Below are positions 11,612-21,373 of a DNA stretch of 64,000 nt, in pieces. The DNA lies in contig NC_087064.1 in assembly GCF_963678635.1 (NCBI RefSeq), positions 59,096,338 through 59,160,337 of the forward strand, read 5' to 3'. This DNA is from Symsagittifera roscoffensis (taxonomy: Eukaryota > Xenacoelomorpha > Acoela > Convolutidae). Within the stretch, counting starts at the first letter, position 1. The number at the start of each line of letters is the position of its first letter. The notes beneath the pieces are model-generated. The model did not search any database. It had not been told where the DNA came from and saw only the letters and a program-made list of their open reading frames with translations. The position numbers and the translations under genes were made by a program.

Positions 11612-11775
11612 TGACGTCATCGCCTACGCAATTAAACTTTTATGGTAATGACGTCATTCTTTGAATAGATGTGACGTCGCCGCCTACACAATTTCCTTTT
11701 ATGGTAATGACATCATTCTATAATTAGAAGTGACGACACCACCCACGCAACATTCCCATTATGGTAATGACGTCA
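11612..11775. promoter_or_regulatory. Tandem ~60-bp repeats carrying TGACGTCA (CRE/bZIP-like) sites
   Basis: Exact TGACGTCA palindromes start at 11612, 11649 and 11768, with variants at 11672 (TGACGTCG), 11708 (TGACATCA) and 11731 (TGACGACA). Alternate sites repeat every 59-60 bp, and each unit also carries CGCCTACGCAAT and TTATGGTAATGA, giving about 2.7 units. The array lies between the minus-strand zinc-finger/polymerase block and the plus-strand genes. TGACGTCA is the consensus for CREB/ATF-type bZIP factors, so a shared divergent promoter is likely. Copy A keeps only the palindromes at 7203 and 7240, because the duplication breakpoint falls inside the array. Confidence 0.75.
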
Positions 11776-12058
11776 TCGCCTACGTTATTCCTTCGAAAAT
11801 TCTAGACTTTTCAAGAAAAATTTTCAATAAATCAGAATTAAACAGTTTCTAGACATATCTTTGAATCAAAAACAATCAAATTGGAAGAATGTCAATTAAA
11901 AAGCATTTGAACTTCCTCGAATTACTCTACAAAAAAAAAGAAAATATTCAGTGTGATTTCCTTATTGATGAAATACATTATTGACTCTTACATTTTTCAT
12001 AATTTTTTGGACGTTGATCTTGCCCAAAAAAGAGTTTTCCGACTAAGTTAAGGTCTCT
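11776..12058. other. AT-rich spacer in the Maverick
   Basis: No gene is recognised between the CRE-like repeats and the next small ORF. The stretch is AT-rich with short A-runs. Confidence 0.4.
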
Positions 12059-12295
12059 TTGGAGAAACTTACCCATATCAAAGAGTTTATTTTTGATTCA
12101 CATATTGCGTATCACAGCTATAAACTTACTACTGAGTTACACTTGACTAGAAAAGAAATTTTATTTATTTTAGAAAATTTGAAGATAATAAAGAAGTCGT
12201 ACGATAAAATTTCAAAGACTCTTTTTATTCCCTATCCAACTCCCAAAATTGTCAAAACTCCCCGGCAAACTTCTTCATTCCTCCATTTTTTTTAA
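12059..12295 (+). CDS. Small uncharacterised Maverick ORF, 78 codons
   Basis: A lysine- and isoleucine-rich frame with helical-looking segments (LTRKEILFILENLKIIKKSY) ending in aromatic residues. The first codon in frame is not ATG (TTG), so the true start or an upstream splice acceptor is uncertain. It lies on the plus strand among other small Maverick genes. I do not recognise a domain. Confidence 0.3.
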   Translation: MEKLTHIKEFIFDSHIAYHSYKLTTELHLTRKEILFILENLKIIKKSYDKISKTLFIPYPTPKIVKTPRQTSSFLHFF

Positions 12296-12497
12296 AGATT
12301 ATCAAAGTTCAAAATCTTGCATGATCAGGTTTGGAATCAGATTTCCAGAGATTTGCTTTGAAAAAATTCATCAACTTTGAGTTATCCTCTCAAATCTACA
12401 TCTAAATCAATGAACTTGACTATCTGCTCAAAAATCAGCAATTTATCATCGATTATATACAAAACATTCAAATAACTTGATGACAAAAATTGCAGAG

Positions 12498-12638
12498 ATG
12501 CTACTTCTATTAATTTTCCTTCTTTTGTTACTTATATCGGCAATATTTCTTATTTTTACAGCAAACAACTTTTGGTCAATTATTTTTGCGATTGCTTTTG
12601 TGAAATTTTTTACTTATTTGGAGGATTTAAGTCCTTAA
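12498..12638 (+). CDS. Short hydrophobic membrane peptide, about 46 residues
   Basis: An ATG at 12498 opens a short frame of almost continuous hydrophobic residues (poly-leucine/isoleucine, then a second aromatic hydrophobic run) that ends at a TAA before 12640. The composition predicts one long or two short membrane segments. It sits directly before the GATTGG repeat array. Mavericks often carry small membrane proteins, but this particular one I do not recognise, and chance cannot be excluded at this length. Confidence 0.4.
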   Translation: MLLLLIFLLLLLISAIFLIFTANNFWSIIFAIAFVKFFTYLEDLSP

Positions 12639-12655
12639 AAGGTAAACTTTTGTCA

Positions 12656-12830
12656 GATTGGATACGAAAACTTGAACAAAATTGAACATTTTTGTGATTG
12701 GAAACGACAATGGGTAAAATGGAGCTTTGTTTCCGATTGGATACGAGTTTTCTATAAGAATTCCATAAAAGGAAACTGAATTCTGATTGGACACGACTAC
12801 AATCAAATAAGGAAAATCCATTCTGATTGG
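12656..12830. promoter_or_regulatory. Five GATTGG (inverted CCAAT) sites spaced about 40 bp apart
   Basis: GATTGG occurs at 12656, 12696, 12735, 12785 and 12825. The first four are embedded in the longer motif GATTGG(A/T)(A/T/C)ACGA. The spacings are 40, 39, 50 and 40 bp, close to multiples of a helical turn, which would place all sites on one face of the DNA. The array is immediately upstream of the exon at 12896-13456. Inverted CCAAT boxes are bound by NF-Y in animals; a promoter role is inference from position and regularity. Confidence 0.6.
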
Positions 12831-12895
12831 TTATACCCACACATTCCAGTTGAAGGTACCCCTCTCTCTTAAATAAAAAATCATTTTATTTTCAG

Positions 12896-13456
12896 CTTAA
12901 CTACCGTCAACTACCTCCCTCTCAACTGTAAATCGTGTTTTTACTCTGTATCGTTAACTCAACTTATTGCTCAAAATGATCTTCTCAGTACAAAACAACA
13001 ACCTTATGTTCTCGGTAGAATTTTCGGCTGATTTAGTACAAATCCAAGTGCGAGAAACAGTTTGTGGAATTTTTCGGGCACGAATGGACATCCCAATCTA
13101 AGTCTGGCACATGGTGGAGGTAATGCGCAGGGATTTCAACGAACATCATATAACTCAAGTACCCCCTACAGAGAACCAACTTCGAGAAATGCAAATGGAG
13201 GAAGTGGCCGAGCATGTGGGAATGAACTACCCCGAAACTCCTGACTCTAGATATGTGGCTCAACCATTCGACGATTTCCTGTTGCCGTGGGAAGAGGGAT
13301 CTGTGGACAACCCAATTACCATCGAAGAGGATGAGGGGTTCTCTGAGCCAAGAACTCCAGTCAGCGAACCACCAGTGATGGAGGCAAGACCAGCTTTCGC
13401 TCCATTGAGAACTTGCAAAATTTTGAGAACTCAGCTGCTCGACAGCTCTTTGATTT
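12896..13456 (+). CDS. Maverick exon encoding an acidic protein of unknown function
   Basis: The segment is flanked by a nematode-like acceptor (TTTTATTTTCAG ending at 12895) and a GTAAGT donor at 13457. Inside it the plus frame from 13111 is open for about 115 codons. The protein is acidic and proline-rich (for example DNPITIEEDEGFSEP), probably largely disordered, with no known domain. The start is uncertain: ATG at 13111 is the first good one in frame. A downstream exon would be expected, but the following 1 kb is AT-rich repeat, so the gene may be truncated or the donor fortuitous. Confidence 0.45.
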
Positions 13457-14438
13457 GTAAGTAATTTGGTTATTGTCTTGTGTTTTGTAAATTAAATTCT
13501 TTGCATCTAGTAATTCTATTTCAAAGAGATAGAAACAAAGATATGAGATCATAGAAAAGTTTGTTGAAAAATTCCAAAGGTATAGTTTTTTTTTTTTTAA
13601 ATTTGTTGAAAATCTTTGTTAAAAATCAAACTAATTATGCAACTGGTAAAAACTTCCACAAGTTTTGTTAGAAAGATGGCAATAAAATTAAACCAATTTT
13701 AACATCTTGTAAAACTTAAATAACATGACAAAAAAAAAATTTCTCAATTGTTGCAAACATGTTAAAAACTTTACATTAATTTTTGAACCATGAAAAAACT
13801 TTATACATTTTTTGGCACACTTGTTGAAAAAAAAAATCAAAGAAAATCTCGCAAATTATGAAAAAATTCAATAAATAACTTCGCATTTTAAAAAAAATTA
13901 AAAGATTTTATTGCGCTGTTGAAAATTAAAATTTATGAATTTATTTGTTCTGATTTTGATTTTTTAAAAATTCATTTTTTGCATGTATACTGATCAAAAA
14001 TATCGGAAAAACAATGTCTTAAGGTAGGGAATAGCACTCAAAGTCATCAAATGTGAAAAAAATTTTGCAATAATTTAACAAGTTTTCTACAATAAATTTT
14101 TGCGTTTCTCGCATATGCATAGGAAAAAATAAGTTAGATTTTTGCATTTGTTTTCAGAAAAACCACGAAAAAACTTGCATATAACACAAAAAAACTTTTC
14201 AAAATTTTTGCACCCTTGTTAAAAAAACCAAAACACTTTTTGCATCTTGTAAAAAAAATTGAATTAAATTTTTGCAAACGTGTTGAAAAAATCAAATCAA
14301 AACTTTTGATTTTAAATAAAAACAATTTTGACAAAATTTTTATTACAAATATTCAATTATTAATAGAAAAATTGATACGCTAAATATTTACAGTACGATA
14401 ACCATCAATAAAATTCAACAATTTTCAACAAACCAGTC
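13457..14438. repeat. Degenerate A/T-rich short-repeat region
   Basis: No gene. The stretch holds many diverged variants of a TTTTTGCANNCTTGTTGAAAAA-like phrase at roughly 50-70 bp intervals (for example near 13740, 13815, 14205, 14235 and 14270), suggesting an old minisatellite. Homopolymer A and T runs are common. Confidence 0.5.
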
Positions 14439-14919
14439 TCATACTTTGAGTTTTGAAATTTTCGAATCCCTTCCAGAAAAAGCTGATCCAAGAGCCTGAG
14501 TGGACGCAAGCTTCTGAGCAGAACTGAGATAATGTCTTTTGAATTTTTTTTGCAGCAGACGTTTCTTTGTAACACTGGGTAATTTTCCCGGTATTGTACT
14601 TTTCAAGTTGTGTTCGACTGCACGATTCAATTTATTGAAAACTTCAACTCTTGTTGAAATAATATTGGAATAAAATCTGTATTTATGTAAAGTATATATA
14701 CAGTCAACAATTTGGTAAGTGAAATGATATTTATTTAATCTTTGCAAAATCTGATCGAGCGATGATCCGATTAATACTAAGTGAGATTTGCAATTTTCCA
14801 CAGTAGTCTTGGGTGACAATAAATCTTTCATAAAAGTTTTCTGAGACAGAGATAAAAAGAGATTTTGCATTGTAGTCCGAATAAAAAGTGGGATACGCTT
14901 GACACACAGCAGATGCCAT
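14439..14919 (-). CDS. Uncharacterised minus-strand Maverick gene, about 143 codons or more
   Basis: The frame starting at ATG 14870 is open for 143 codons and remains open upstream past 14919, so the start may lie further out. The protein is basic in its C-terminal half (KKRLLQKKFKRHYLSSAQKL) with helical character and no recognisable domain. A competing frame (14731-14919) overlaps it. It is transcribed away from the plus-strand genes at 15158 onward, across a spacer with CATCACCTACGCAAT-like motifs. I do not know its function. Confidence 0.4.
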
Positions 14920-14959
14920 AACCGATTACTTGTTGAAAATGATTTTTTTCTACATTGAA

Positions 14960-15045
14960 TTGCTTATATAATAGTATCATCACCTACGCAATGTCCATAA
15001 CTGGATCATCACCTACTCATTATTCCATATAAGGTAATAATACCT
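14960..15045. promoter_or_regulatory. Second divergent promoter-like spacer with ATCATCACCTAC repeats
   Basis: Two copies of ATCATCACCTAC(G/T)CA(A/T)T occur about 35 bp apart, followed by a TTCCATATAAGGTAAT segment. They resemble the ATCGCCTACGCAATT ... TTATGGTAATG units of the array at 11612-11775, but lack a perfect TGACGTCA. The spacer separates a minus-strand gene from the plus-strand block, the same geometry as the first array. Confidence 0.5.
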
Positions 15046-15157
15046 TATTTGGAATGTACAGTGAGCCATCTACATTTCCTATTTTCTATTTATTTACAAA
15101 TAAAATTAATTTGAAATACCTACTACTGATCAGTTGGCTCTGAGTCTCAAATCAAAA

Positions 15158-15856
15158 ATGAATTCACGAAAAGATATCCATCCCAACTATATTGAGTTTG
15201 CAAAGAACCAAAAAAGAATGAGAGATTTTCTTGGTCCCAAAAACCCTACAACGGAAAAATTTACTTTGAACCTTGCTTCCAATTGCTAAAGAAGAATGAA
15301 TCGGGACAAATCGAAAAAACCCAGCAACTCTATTTTGGTGAAAAAGAAGGGGAAAGGATATCAGTAATAAGGAATACTGTTATTCACAGTGCTGAAAACC
15401 TTGGACTCGTTCCTGTATTAGAACCCTATTCGGACAAAGACTCAACCATGGAGCAGGAATTTCTTTCAGCTGAGCAGTATGAGTTGGAACATTGCTTTTT
15501 CCAGAAATCTTGTTTTAAAGCTTCAAAATAAATTGGGACTTTTTCATATCGTCTTACAAGAAGAGCCCAGGTAAATTTCTCTAACAGTTTTGGAATCTCA
15601 AAGTTTACCAAAAATGCAAGATTTGGATACAGAATCACAAATTTCTCAATTTGAGTGGACTTTGCATTATAGAAGACAAAAAGTTTTTCTAAGTTATCGT
15701 TCAGGTATTAAGAAAATAGATCTTATAGAGTATCGTAGAAAAGGAAACACTTGGAAAAACAATCAGAAATTTCAGTTGGAAAAAGAAGAGTATGATAAAC
15801 TGGTTGATTTTATCCCCTTGGTTTTGTCTTATGTAGGAAAATTCAAGAAAAATTGA
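15158..15856 (+). pseudogene. Broken Maverick gene with a PC4-like C-terminal segment
   Basis: A frame starts at ATG 15158 and stops after about 45 codons. The reading then continues in other frames (15283-15531 and 15590-15856), which together look like one gene with at least two frameshifts. The last 88 codons contain RRQKVFLSYRSG, then KIDLIEYRRKGNTWKNNQKF and KEEYDKLVDFIPLVLSYV. This resembles the strand-strand-strand-helix order of the PC4/p15 single-stranded-DNA-binding fold (basic KV..S..G, I..IEYR, K.F.L..EEY..L). The PC4 reading is a pattern match by eye and uncertain. An ssDNA-binding role would suit protein-primed replication. Confidence 0.45.
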
Positions 15857-15884
15857 ATCATTATTGACGAATGCACTGTAGAAA

Positions 15885-16279
15885 ATGAACGTTCAGAAAT
15901 TGAATGAAATTCTCAGAAATTTTGATTTGATTAAGCATGAATTTTTATCAAATACAAAAAGAAAAAATTACTTTCTTTGTACCTGTATTGTTTTGGACCC
16001 AAACATAAATTTGAAAGAAATGGACCAAAAATTTCCTTTTGGGGGTCTAATTGGATACGTAAATTCTTGTATGGATTATTTTTTTGCAAATTCAAAAATT
16101 TTCAGACTTCATGCATGATGCAGCTGGATCTGAAGTCTACTACTTATAAGGGACCTGTTTATTGTTATGTTTTACCTAGATTTCCAAGTTCTTGTTTTCT
16201 TGGTCACGTGACTGGATTGTTCTTCTGTTTATATGTTAAAATTTTTGCTTCATCAGTATATGCATTGTTCGATTGTTAG
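15885..16279 (+). pseudogene. Broken Maverick gene of unknown function
   Basis: The frame from ATG 15885 gives 77 codons containing CIVLDPNINLKEMDQKFPFG and GLIGYVNSCMDYFFANSK. Reading continues in two shifted frames to about 16279, including a hydrophobic cysteine/phenylalanine-rich segment. It fills the space between the PC4-like gene and the 152-codon gene, both in the same direction. I do not recognise the family; frameshifts suggest decay. Confidence 0.4.
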
Positions 16280-16318
16280 TTATTTTAACTAAAAATTTCA
16301 GCAAAAACAGTAACCATC

Positions 16319-16777
16319 ATGAGTCTAGTTGTTTTGGATATTGAATGTATTGAAAACAAAATAGTGAAAGAGTTAAGAGTTTATAAAAATGGACAAACTG
16401 TGGGATATTCCTTTCTTCCTCCCGAAAAATTCAAAGCTACATCTCAGTCTGCTTGGTGTACGAAGCATCTTCATGGAATCAATTGGAACAATGGCCATGA
16501 AAAACATACTGAGCTTGAAAAAATATTGAAAAAATTTAAAGCTCCAGAAACGGAGTTTTTTGCTAAAGGTTATAAAAAATGTAAAAATCTGTCAGAAATT
16601 ATGGAAACAAAGGTTAAAAACTTGGATGACTACGCATGTCCAAAAGTTCAGATTTTGATTTTTAAAGATGAAGAATATGATTGGAGGTGTAGCAACTACC
16701 CATTTCGTCATGCAAATACTCTTCACTGTGCAGAAAAAAAAGCATTTGCATATGGAGCATGGACTCGATTTTTTTAA
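16319..16777 (+). CDS. Intact 152-codon conserved Maverick protein with an N-terminal LDIEC segment
   Basis: The complete frame begins at ATG 16319. It starts MSLVVLDIECIENKIVKEL and includes AWCTKHLHGINWNNG, CPKVQILIFKDEEYDWRCSN and a C-terminal HANTLHCAEKKAFAYGAW. The N-terminal hydrophobic strand followed by D-x-E recalls the first motif of DEDD exonucleases or RNase H-fold proteins, but the other acidic residues are not clear, so that is only a suggestion. Histidine/cysteine pairs could bind metal. It is one of the few undamaged genes in the element. Maverick origin is supported by its position between other Maverick genes; its function is unknown. Confidence 0.6.
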   Translation: MSLVVLDIECIENKIVKELRVYKNGQTVGYSFLPPEKFKATSQSAWCTKHLHGINWNNGHEKHTELEKILKKFKAPETEFFAKGYKKCKNLSEIMETKVKNLDDYACPKVQILIFKDEEYDWRCSNYPFRHANTLHCAEKKAFAYGAWTRFF

Positions 16778-16868
16778 ATAAATTGTAAATAATCTAAATA
16801 ATTTTGTATTATCGTGTTTTTGAAATTTAAATGTTTATCATTATCAATTTTTTCATTCCAAAGTTGAG

Positions 16869-17132
16869 ATGGGTGATGAATGTGACCAGCAATTAAATTT
16901 AGGAAATTTTGTTTTTGATGAGGAGAAACATGAACGAAAATCATGGAAGATTTTTGGACGTACGTGTAATAGATCTCTTTTAGTTTTTTTGTGCCAATTT
17001 TTGGTCATAGTTTTAATACTAGCAAGTGAAATCGTGCGAATTATTTTATCCACTTCAAGTGAAGAAACAACAGTTTGGGTAGCAATTTTATCAACTACAG
17101 TCGGTTATATTTTATTTTCTCCAAAGCTATGA
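16869..17132 (+). CDS. Small membrane protein of the Maverick with two predicted helices
   Basis: The intact 87-codon frame has an acidic/basic N terminus (DEEKHERKSW) and then two hydrophobic segments, SLLVFLCQFLVIVLILASEI (about residues 36-56) and WVAILSTTVGYILF (about 69-83). Its TGA overlaps the ATG of the ATPase gene in the sequence ATGA at 17129-17132, suggesting the two were a translational or transcriptional unit. Similar two-helix proteins occur beside the ATPase in other animal Mavericks as far as I recall. The role is unknown; a virion membrane or holin-like function is speculation. Confidence 0.6.
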   Translation: MGDECDQQLNLGNFVFDEEKHERKSWKIFGRTCNRSLLVFLCQFLVIVLILASEIVRIILSTSSEETTVWVAILSTTVGYILFSPKL

Positions 17133-17944
17133 ATAAAATAATTTCTACCAAAGAACGAGTATTTATTTCGCTAGTTTGACCGAGTAGATCTGGAAAATCG
17201 CATCTTATTTTTGAGTGGTTAAAAATTGGCACATTTCAACCAAATTTTGACAAAAATTTTTTTTTTATCAACATTATCAACCTCTTTATGGACAAATGCA
17301 AAGAAAAAACTTTAAGTTTATCCAAGGAGTTGACATTGAACTGATTGAAAACTTTCCCAATAAAGGAACAAAATACTTATGAATATTTGATAACTCTTGT
17401 AAAGAAATTTTAGATTCCAAGCAGTTTGTAAAAATTGCTACTGCTGGAAGACACAGGGGACTGAATACCATATATATTAAGCATAACTTGTTTCATCAAA
17501 GCAAATTGGGAAGAGATGTTGAGTTACAAAATACACATATAGTCTTATTCAAGTCACCGAGAGATGTTTTACAAATCAATACATTAAGTCAACAACTAGG
17601 TCTAGGATCACAATTGAAAGAGTGGTATCAAGATGCAACATCTACTCCTTATGGTCATTTACTCATTGATTGAACTACAAAAACAGTTGATTCGCTAAGA
17701 TAGTGCACAAACAGTGGTTCAGTTCTATCAAAATTTTATCTACCAGAAGGAACAGAAACAATGTTTTTGGACGATGAGCATACAATACTTCTCTAAACTC
17801 CCAATATTTCAAACATTTCCTTAAAAACAATTCATCCTCCATTGTCCAAAAAGTTTCATTCACTTCCTCAGCGAATGTCTAGTAAACTTGCTACGAGGCG
17901 AGCTAAAGGATCTTCAAAAAGTGACGTAGTAAAATATCGACGAC
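17129..17944 (+). pseudogene. Maverick FtsK/A32-like packaging ATPase, broken
   Basis: The frame starts at ATG 17129 and has an in-frame TGA at codon 17, just before a P-loop-like segment reading PSRSGKSHLIFEW. A Walker B-like region IFDNSC follows near 17385, preceded by another TGA. A conserved block with HNLFHQSKLGRDVELQNT and LFKSPRDVLQINTLSQQLGL (17480-17610) and a histidine-rich GHLLID segment end at a third stop near 17671. Further matching sequence with additional stops runs to about 17944. This order (P-loop, Walker B, HNLFHQ) is that of Maverick genome-packaging ATPases. Several nonsense codons make it non-functional. Confidence 0.82.
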
Positions 17945-17956
17945 AAACATCAGTTT

Positions 17957-18770
17957 GTGTATCATAAGTGTTCGGTAGAACAATTTTTACAAACCAAGAC
18001 ATCATATACAAAATTTGATCCACCAATCAGACGTTTTCGAAGGTTTCAAGCGTTTTCAAAATATATCAATGATATTTGGTGTATTGACTTGGCATTTGTG
18101 GACAAACTAGCGATTCAAAACAATGGAGTCAAATATTTATTGGTTGCTGTTGATGTTTTTTCGCAATTTGTCAAAGTTCAAACAATGAAAACTAAATACG
18201 CCAAAGACACTTTACAAGCTTTCCAAAAAAAAAACATTTCACTCCATGAAAAAACACTCCTGAAAAGCTTTGGGTTGATAAAAGAACAGAATATCGGGAA
18301 TTTTCAAAAAATTTTGCAAGGAAAAAAACATTGAAGTTTACTCGACAACGAGTGAAACAAAAGCTGCATTTGCAGAGAGAGCCATTCAATCATTAAAACA
18401 CATAATTTACCGTTTCATAGAAGATCATGGTGAAAAATTCATTCACAAGCTGCCGTAATTTGTGTCTAAAATGAATTGTCGCGTCAATAGATCTATTGGG
18501 AAATCACCTAGAATGCTGATTTCCTCTCAATTCTGTACAATAAACCTCTAACAAGGTATAAGAAACTAAAATGCAAAGTTGAGACAGAGTGAGAATTTCA
18601 AAGAATGATATTTCGTTCCGAAAAGGATACAAACCACAATTTACAGATGAAATTTTTGAAATTTCGGCAATATCTACAAAGAAGCCTCCTACATACATCA
18701 AAGATCTCGACAAAGAAGAAAATCTGGGAAAATTTTACGAAAAATAGCTGAGAAAATGTTCTGATTAAAG
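17957..18770 (+). pseudogene. Maverick retroviral-type integrase, broken
   Basis: The first frame (17957-18334) contains NDIWCIDLAFVDKLA, with the first catalytic aspartate, and VKYLLVAVDVFSQFVKV. In a shifted frame near 18265 the sequence PEKLWVDKRTEY carries the second aspartate, with the usual following glycine replaced by arginine. In a third frame near 18366 AFAERAIQSLKHIIY carries the catalytic glutamate. A stop interrupts the gene near 18458. The C-terminal SH3-like segment (RKGYKPQFTDEIFEISAIST, about 18617-18675) lies in yet another frame before a final stop near 18745. All three catalytic positions are traceable but split by frameshifts. The family is the DDE integrase shared by Mavericks and retroviruses. 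Confidence 0.85.
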
Positions 18771-18811
18771 GTAAATCATTTTTTTAACTAAAGTTCTATC
18801 AATCAGTTGTC

Positions 18812-19624
18812 ATGGATTCTTTTACTATTGAGTTAGTTTCCAACGCTTCTTTTAATTGTTATCCGAATAAAGTTTTAGTTCTTTTACAAACTTTCTACCC
18901 GAACATATACATTTGAAAGTTGAAAGGGAGGTTGCTCTTTCAGAAATATCATACCCTTCTTTGTACCAAAATGTTACAGAGGGAAAGTTTATATTCGTAG
19001 ATGGTAGAGAAAGTTCTGCGGAGAAAAGAAAGATTGTACCGATGAACATTGAACCAGGATTGAATCCAAGTATTGTTGATATAATTGTAGCCATGAACAA
19101 CAAAATTCGAGAACGTCTAGGTGCTCAAGTTTTTGAATATAACGGAATCGATGTATCAGTAGACGAAGTTACACAAAAGTTAGCCGTCATTGACCTGAGA
19201 ATCAATCAGTGTTCATAATTCAGAGTGCTGATTTGAGTCACATTTTTGGTTGTGATTTAGAACAAAATCAAACAGGGGTTATAATGAAAGGAAAAGGTCC
19301 ACATTATCCCCAGTATTCTTACGACATTATAAAAATACTTTCCCTAATGATATATAGTGATACATAGTCGGTGATACAAAAACTCCCTTATTGCGTTGTA
19401 TCCCTTTCATCTCCAAAGTGAAGAGTGGAGATATAATTTCTACATGATACTACATGAATTATCAATCCTTTACAAATTTACAGTTTAAAAAGCTGTTGAA
19501 AAATTCTTTCCATAGTATCAAGATAGAACTTAAAGATAGTACAGGTGAAAAAACTCATTTTGTGTCCGTAGGAATTGCCCGAGTTGTTCTCTTGTTTCGC
19601 AAGATTTCGAACAATCATTTTTGA
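18812..19624 (+). pseudogene. Maverick minor capsid-like protein, broken
   Basis: An ATG at 18812 starts a segment reading MDSFTIELVSNASFNCYPN. After one or two frameshifts the long frame 18913-19218 follows, with ISYPSLYQNVTEGKFIFVDG and MNIEPGLNPSIVDIIVAMNN. Matching sequence continues in other frames (for example KGPHYPQYSYDIIKI near 19295) to the C terminus VGIARVVLLFRKISNNHF, stopping at 19622-19624. Position between integrase and the basic protein, and the beta-rich composition, fit the conserved Maverick protein proposed as the minor (penton) jelly-roll capsid protein. The gene has at least three reading-frame breaks. Confidence 0.65.
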
Positions 19625-19641
19625 TTTATTCTTCATACGAA

Positions 19642-20019
19642 ATGGTTGCTCAAAACTCAGCAGATTTCCCTATTTTTCGAAGACATGCAAGACAACGTGG
19701 AAGAGGTTTTGGAGCTCTTGCACAAACTCTTGGGAGAATTACAATCCCCTTTATTAAAAAATATATAGTCCCAGCTGCGAAAAGAATTGGGGCAGATTTG
19801 TTTGGAATCGCTGCTCCAGAGATTGGGGAAAATGTTAGTGGATGTAAAAAAAACTCAAAACATTTGCAAAAGATGTGGTAACAAAAAAACAAAAAACAGT
19901 TCGGAAACAATTGGGAGGTGGAAAAAAGAAATCTAAGCGTAGAACTGGTAGAACCAGATCCATTTCTCGAAAAAGCCTATCGAAAAACAATCGCTCTCGC
20001 GACATTTTGACTACATAAA
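19642..20019 (+). pseudogene. Basic Maverick protein, frameshifted
   Basis: ATG at 19642 opens a frame reading FRRHARQRGRGFGALAQTLG followed by FIKKYIVPAAKRIGADLFG. The frame breaks near 19855 in an A-run and the remainder (KQLGGGKKKSKRRTGRTRSI and more arginine/serine) is in another frame, ending just before ATG 20020. The very basic tail suggests a DNA-binding core or virion protein. An intermediate GALAQTLGR...PFIKKY segment could be amphipathic. It lies directly between the minor and major capsid-like genes. Function is inferred from composition and position. Confidence 0.6.
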
Positions 20020-21371
20020 ATGAGTGTAAACCAAAGTCATTTTCGGTACGGGGCTTTTACAAATTCTTCATTGGCGATTTTTGCTAAAGTCCCAGTTTTG
20101 GAAACAATTATGTCATCATACACACAAGAAGTATTCCCCAGTACTTCTCTGGATGAAAGCAGTATTGAATTTAAATTTGAAACGGATCGTAATCTCTACA
20201 TGGATATGCGTGATACCCATCTTAGCTTAAAGCTTCAACTATTCATAGGAAGATTGTTTGATGCTTTCAAAAAAAAGAAAAAGCAGAACAAAGCAAAACT
20301 GGAGGAAGATTCAGATGAGGAACCACAAACTTACTTTACTTATGTAAACAATCTACTACATTATCTATTCTCCAACTGTAAGTTTATTTTAACAATACAA
20401 TAGCTTACAATGCCAATGGATATGTCCTCATAAGGCACAAATACCGAACGAATTCAACTCGTCAGCAGTGAGTAATAAAGGAATACTTGCTTGTCATGGA
20501 TACAGTTTTGAAGAATATCCTGATGCATTTGATATGCATCCATTCATTGATAGAGCAAATTCCTTAGGAACAGGGATAACTTTTTCACTATGGGAGGCTC
20601 GCCATTGATTTGTTTACTTGCGAAAAATTGTTGCTACCAAATACCAAAGATCGAACTAAACTTATTCGAGCTAGACCTAATTTTTACATGCTATCTGATA
20701 ATCCAAATGTCAGTCTGAAAATTGTTGATTGTTCGCTGTTTAGTAGAAGAATTTTGGTCGCTGAACCTAATCATCAATACTTGCAATGGAATCTGGAAAG
20801 AGAACCTGCTCAATACAATTACATGGAAACTATAGCAAGAACCTTTATGATTCCATCTCGTCAAAACCAATTCATACAAGAAAATATATTCAATAACGCT
20901 CCAATAAGAAGAGTAGCTGTTGCAATGAATACAAATTCAGCTGTTGCAGGATCTTTTCATGAAAACCCTTTCAATTATCAACAATTTCATTTGAGAGAGC
21001 TGCGAGTTATTCGGGGTGGAAGAGCAATTGTTTCATTAGATACAACTTCTCCTTGTCGTCCTTATGTTACAACAATGAAAGCAATGCAGTTTTACGAAGA
21101 TTTCCCAGCTCTTCCTATGGAAGATTTTCAAAATCACTATATTCTAGTTTTTGACTTGACTTCACTACAGGATGCAGCTGAACAGTTGCATTATCCAGAA
21201 CTTAGTGGAGAAAGCTTGCGATTAGAAATGTTTTTCCAGTTTCCCTGGGAACAAGTAACGGAAGTGATAGTGTTGGGAGAAAGACCATCAAACGTTCAAA
21301 TTGACAAATTCGGTACAGTCGCTAACCATGTATATTTTTTTGAATTTCAGGTTCCTATAAAAATAATGTAA
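20020..21371 (+). pseudogene. Maverick major capsid-like protein (F54H12.2-like double jelly-roll), broken
   Basis: The N-terminal part (20020-20403) contains SIEFKFETDRNLYMDMRDTH, LSLKLQLFIG and a lysine-rich insert. A middle part near 20405-20608 is in another frame and ends at a stop. The C-terminal part is open for about 250 codons (20610-21371), with NFYMLSDNPNVSLKIVDCSL, YMETIARTFMIPSRQNQFIQ, NPFNYQQFHLRELRV and a final beta-rich segment. Known Maverick proteins of the F54H12.2 type read the same way and have been proposed as double jelly-roll major capsid proteins. The gene has a frame break near 20400 and one near 20600. Confidence 0.75.
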
Positions 21372-21373
21372 CT

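Larger units (their letters stand above)
7250..11659. repeat. Tandem duplication, copy B (about 4.41 kb)
   Basis: Near-identical to copy A. Visible differences include scattered substitutions in the polymerase (for example near 4471/8880 and 4978/9387), an extra CA near 8910 that keeps one polymerase frame open longer than in copy A, and a few indels in the inverted repeat. Copy B continues without a break into the remaining Maverick genes, so the outer right end at 22672 pairs equally with the inverted repeats of both copies. Copy A is the extra left-hand unit if copy B is taken as the original. Confidence 0.95.

Noticed and set aside
18504-18713. Minus-strand 69-codon ORF
   Set aside because: Antisense to the C-terminal segment of the broken Maverick integrase.
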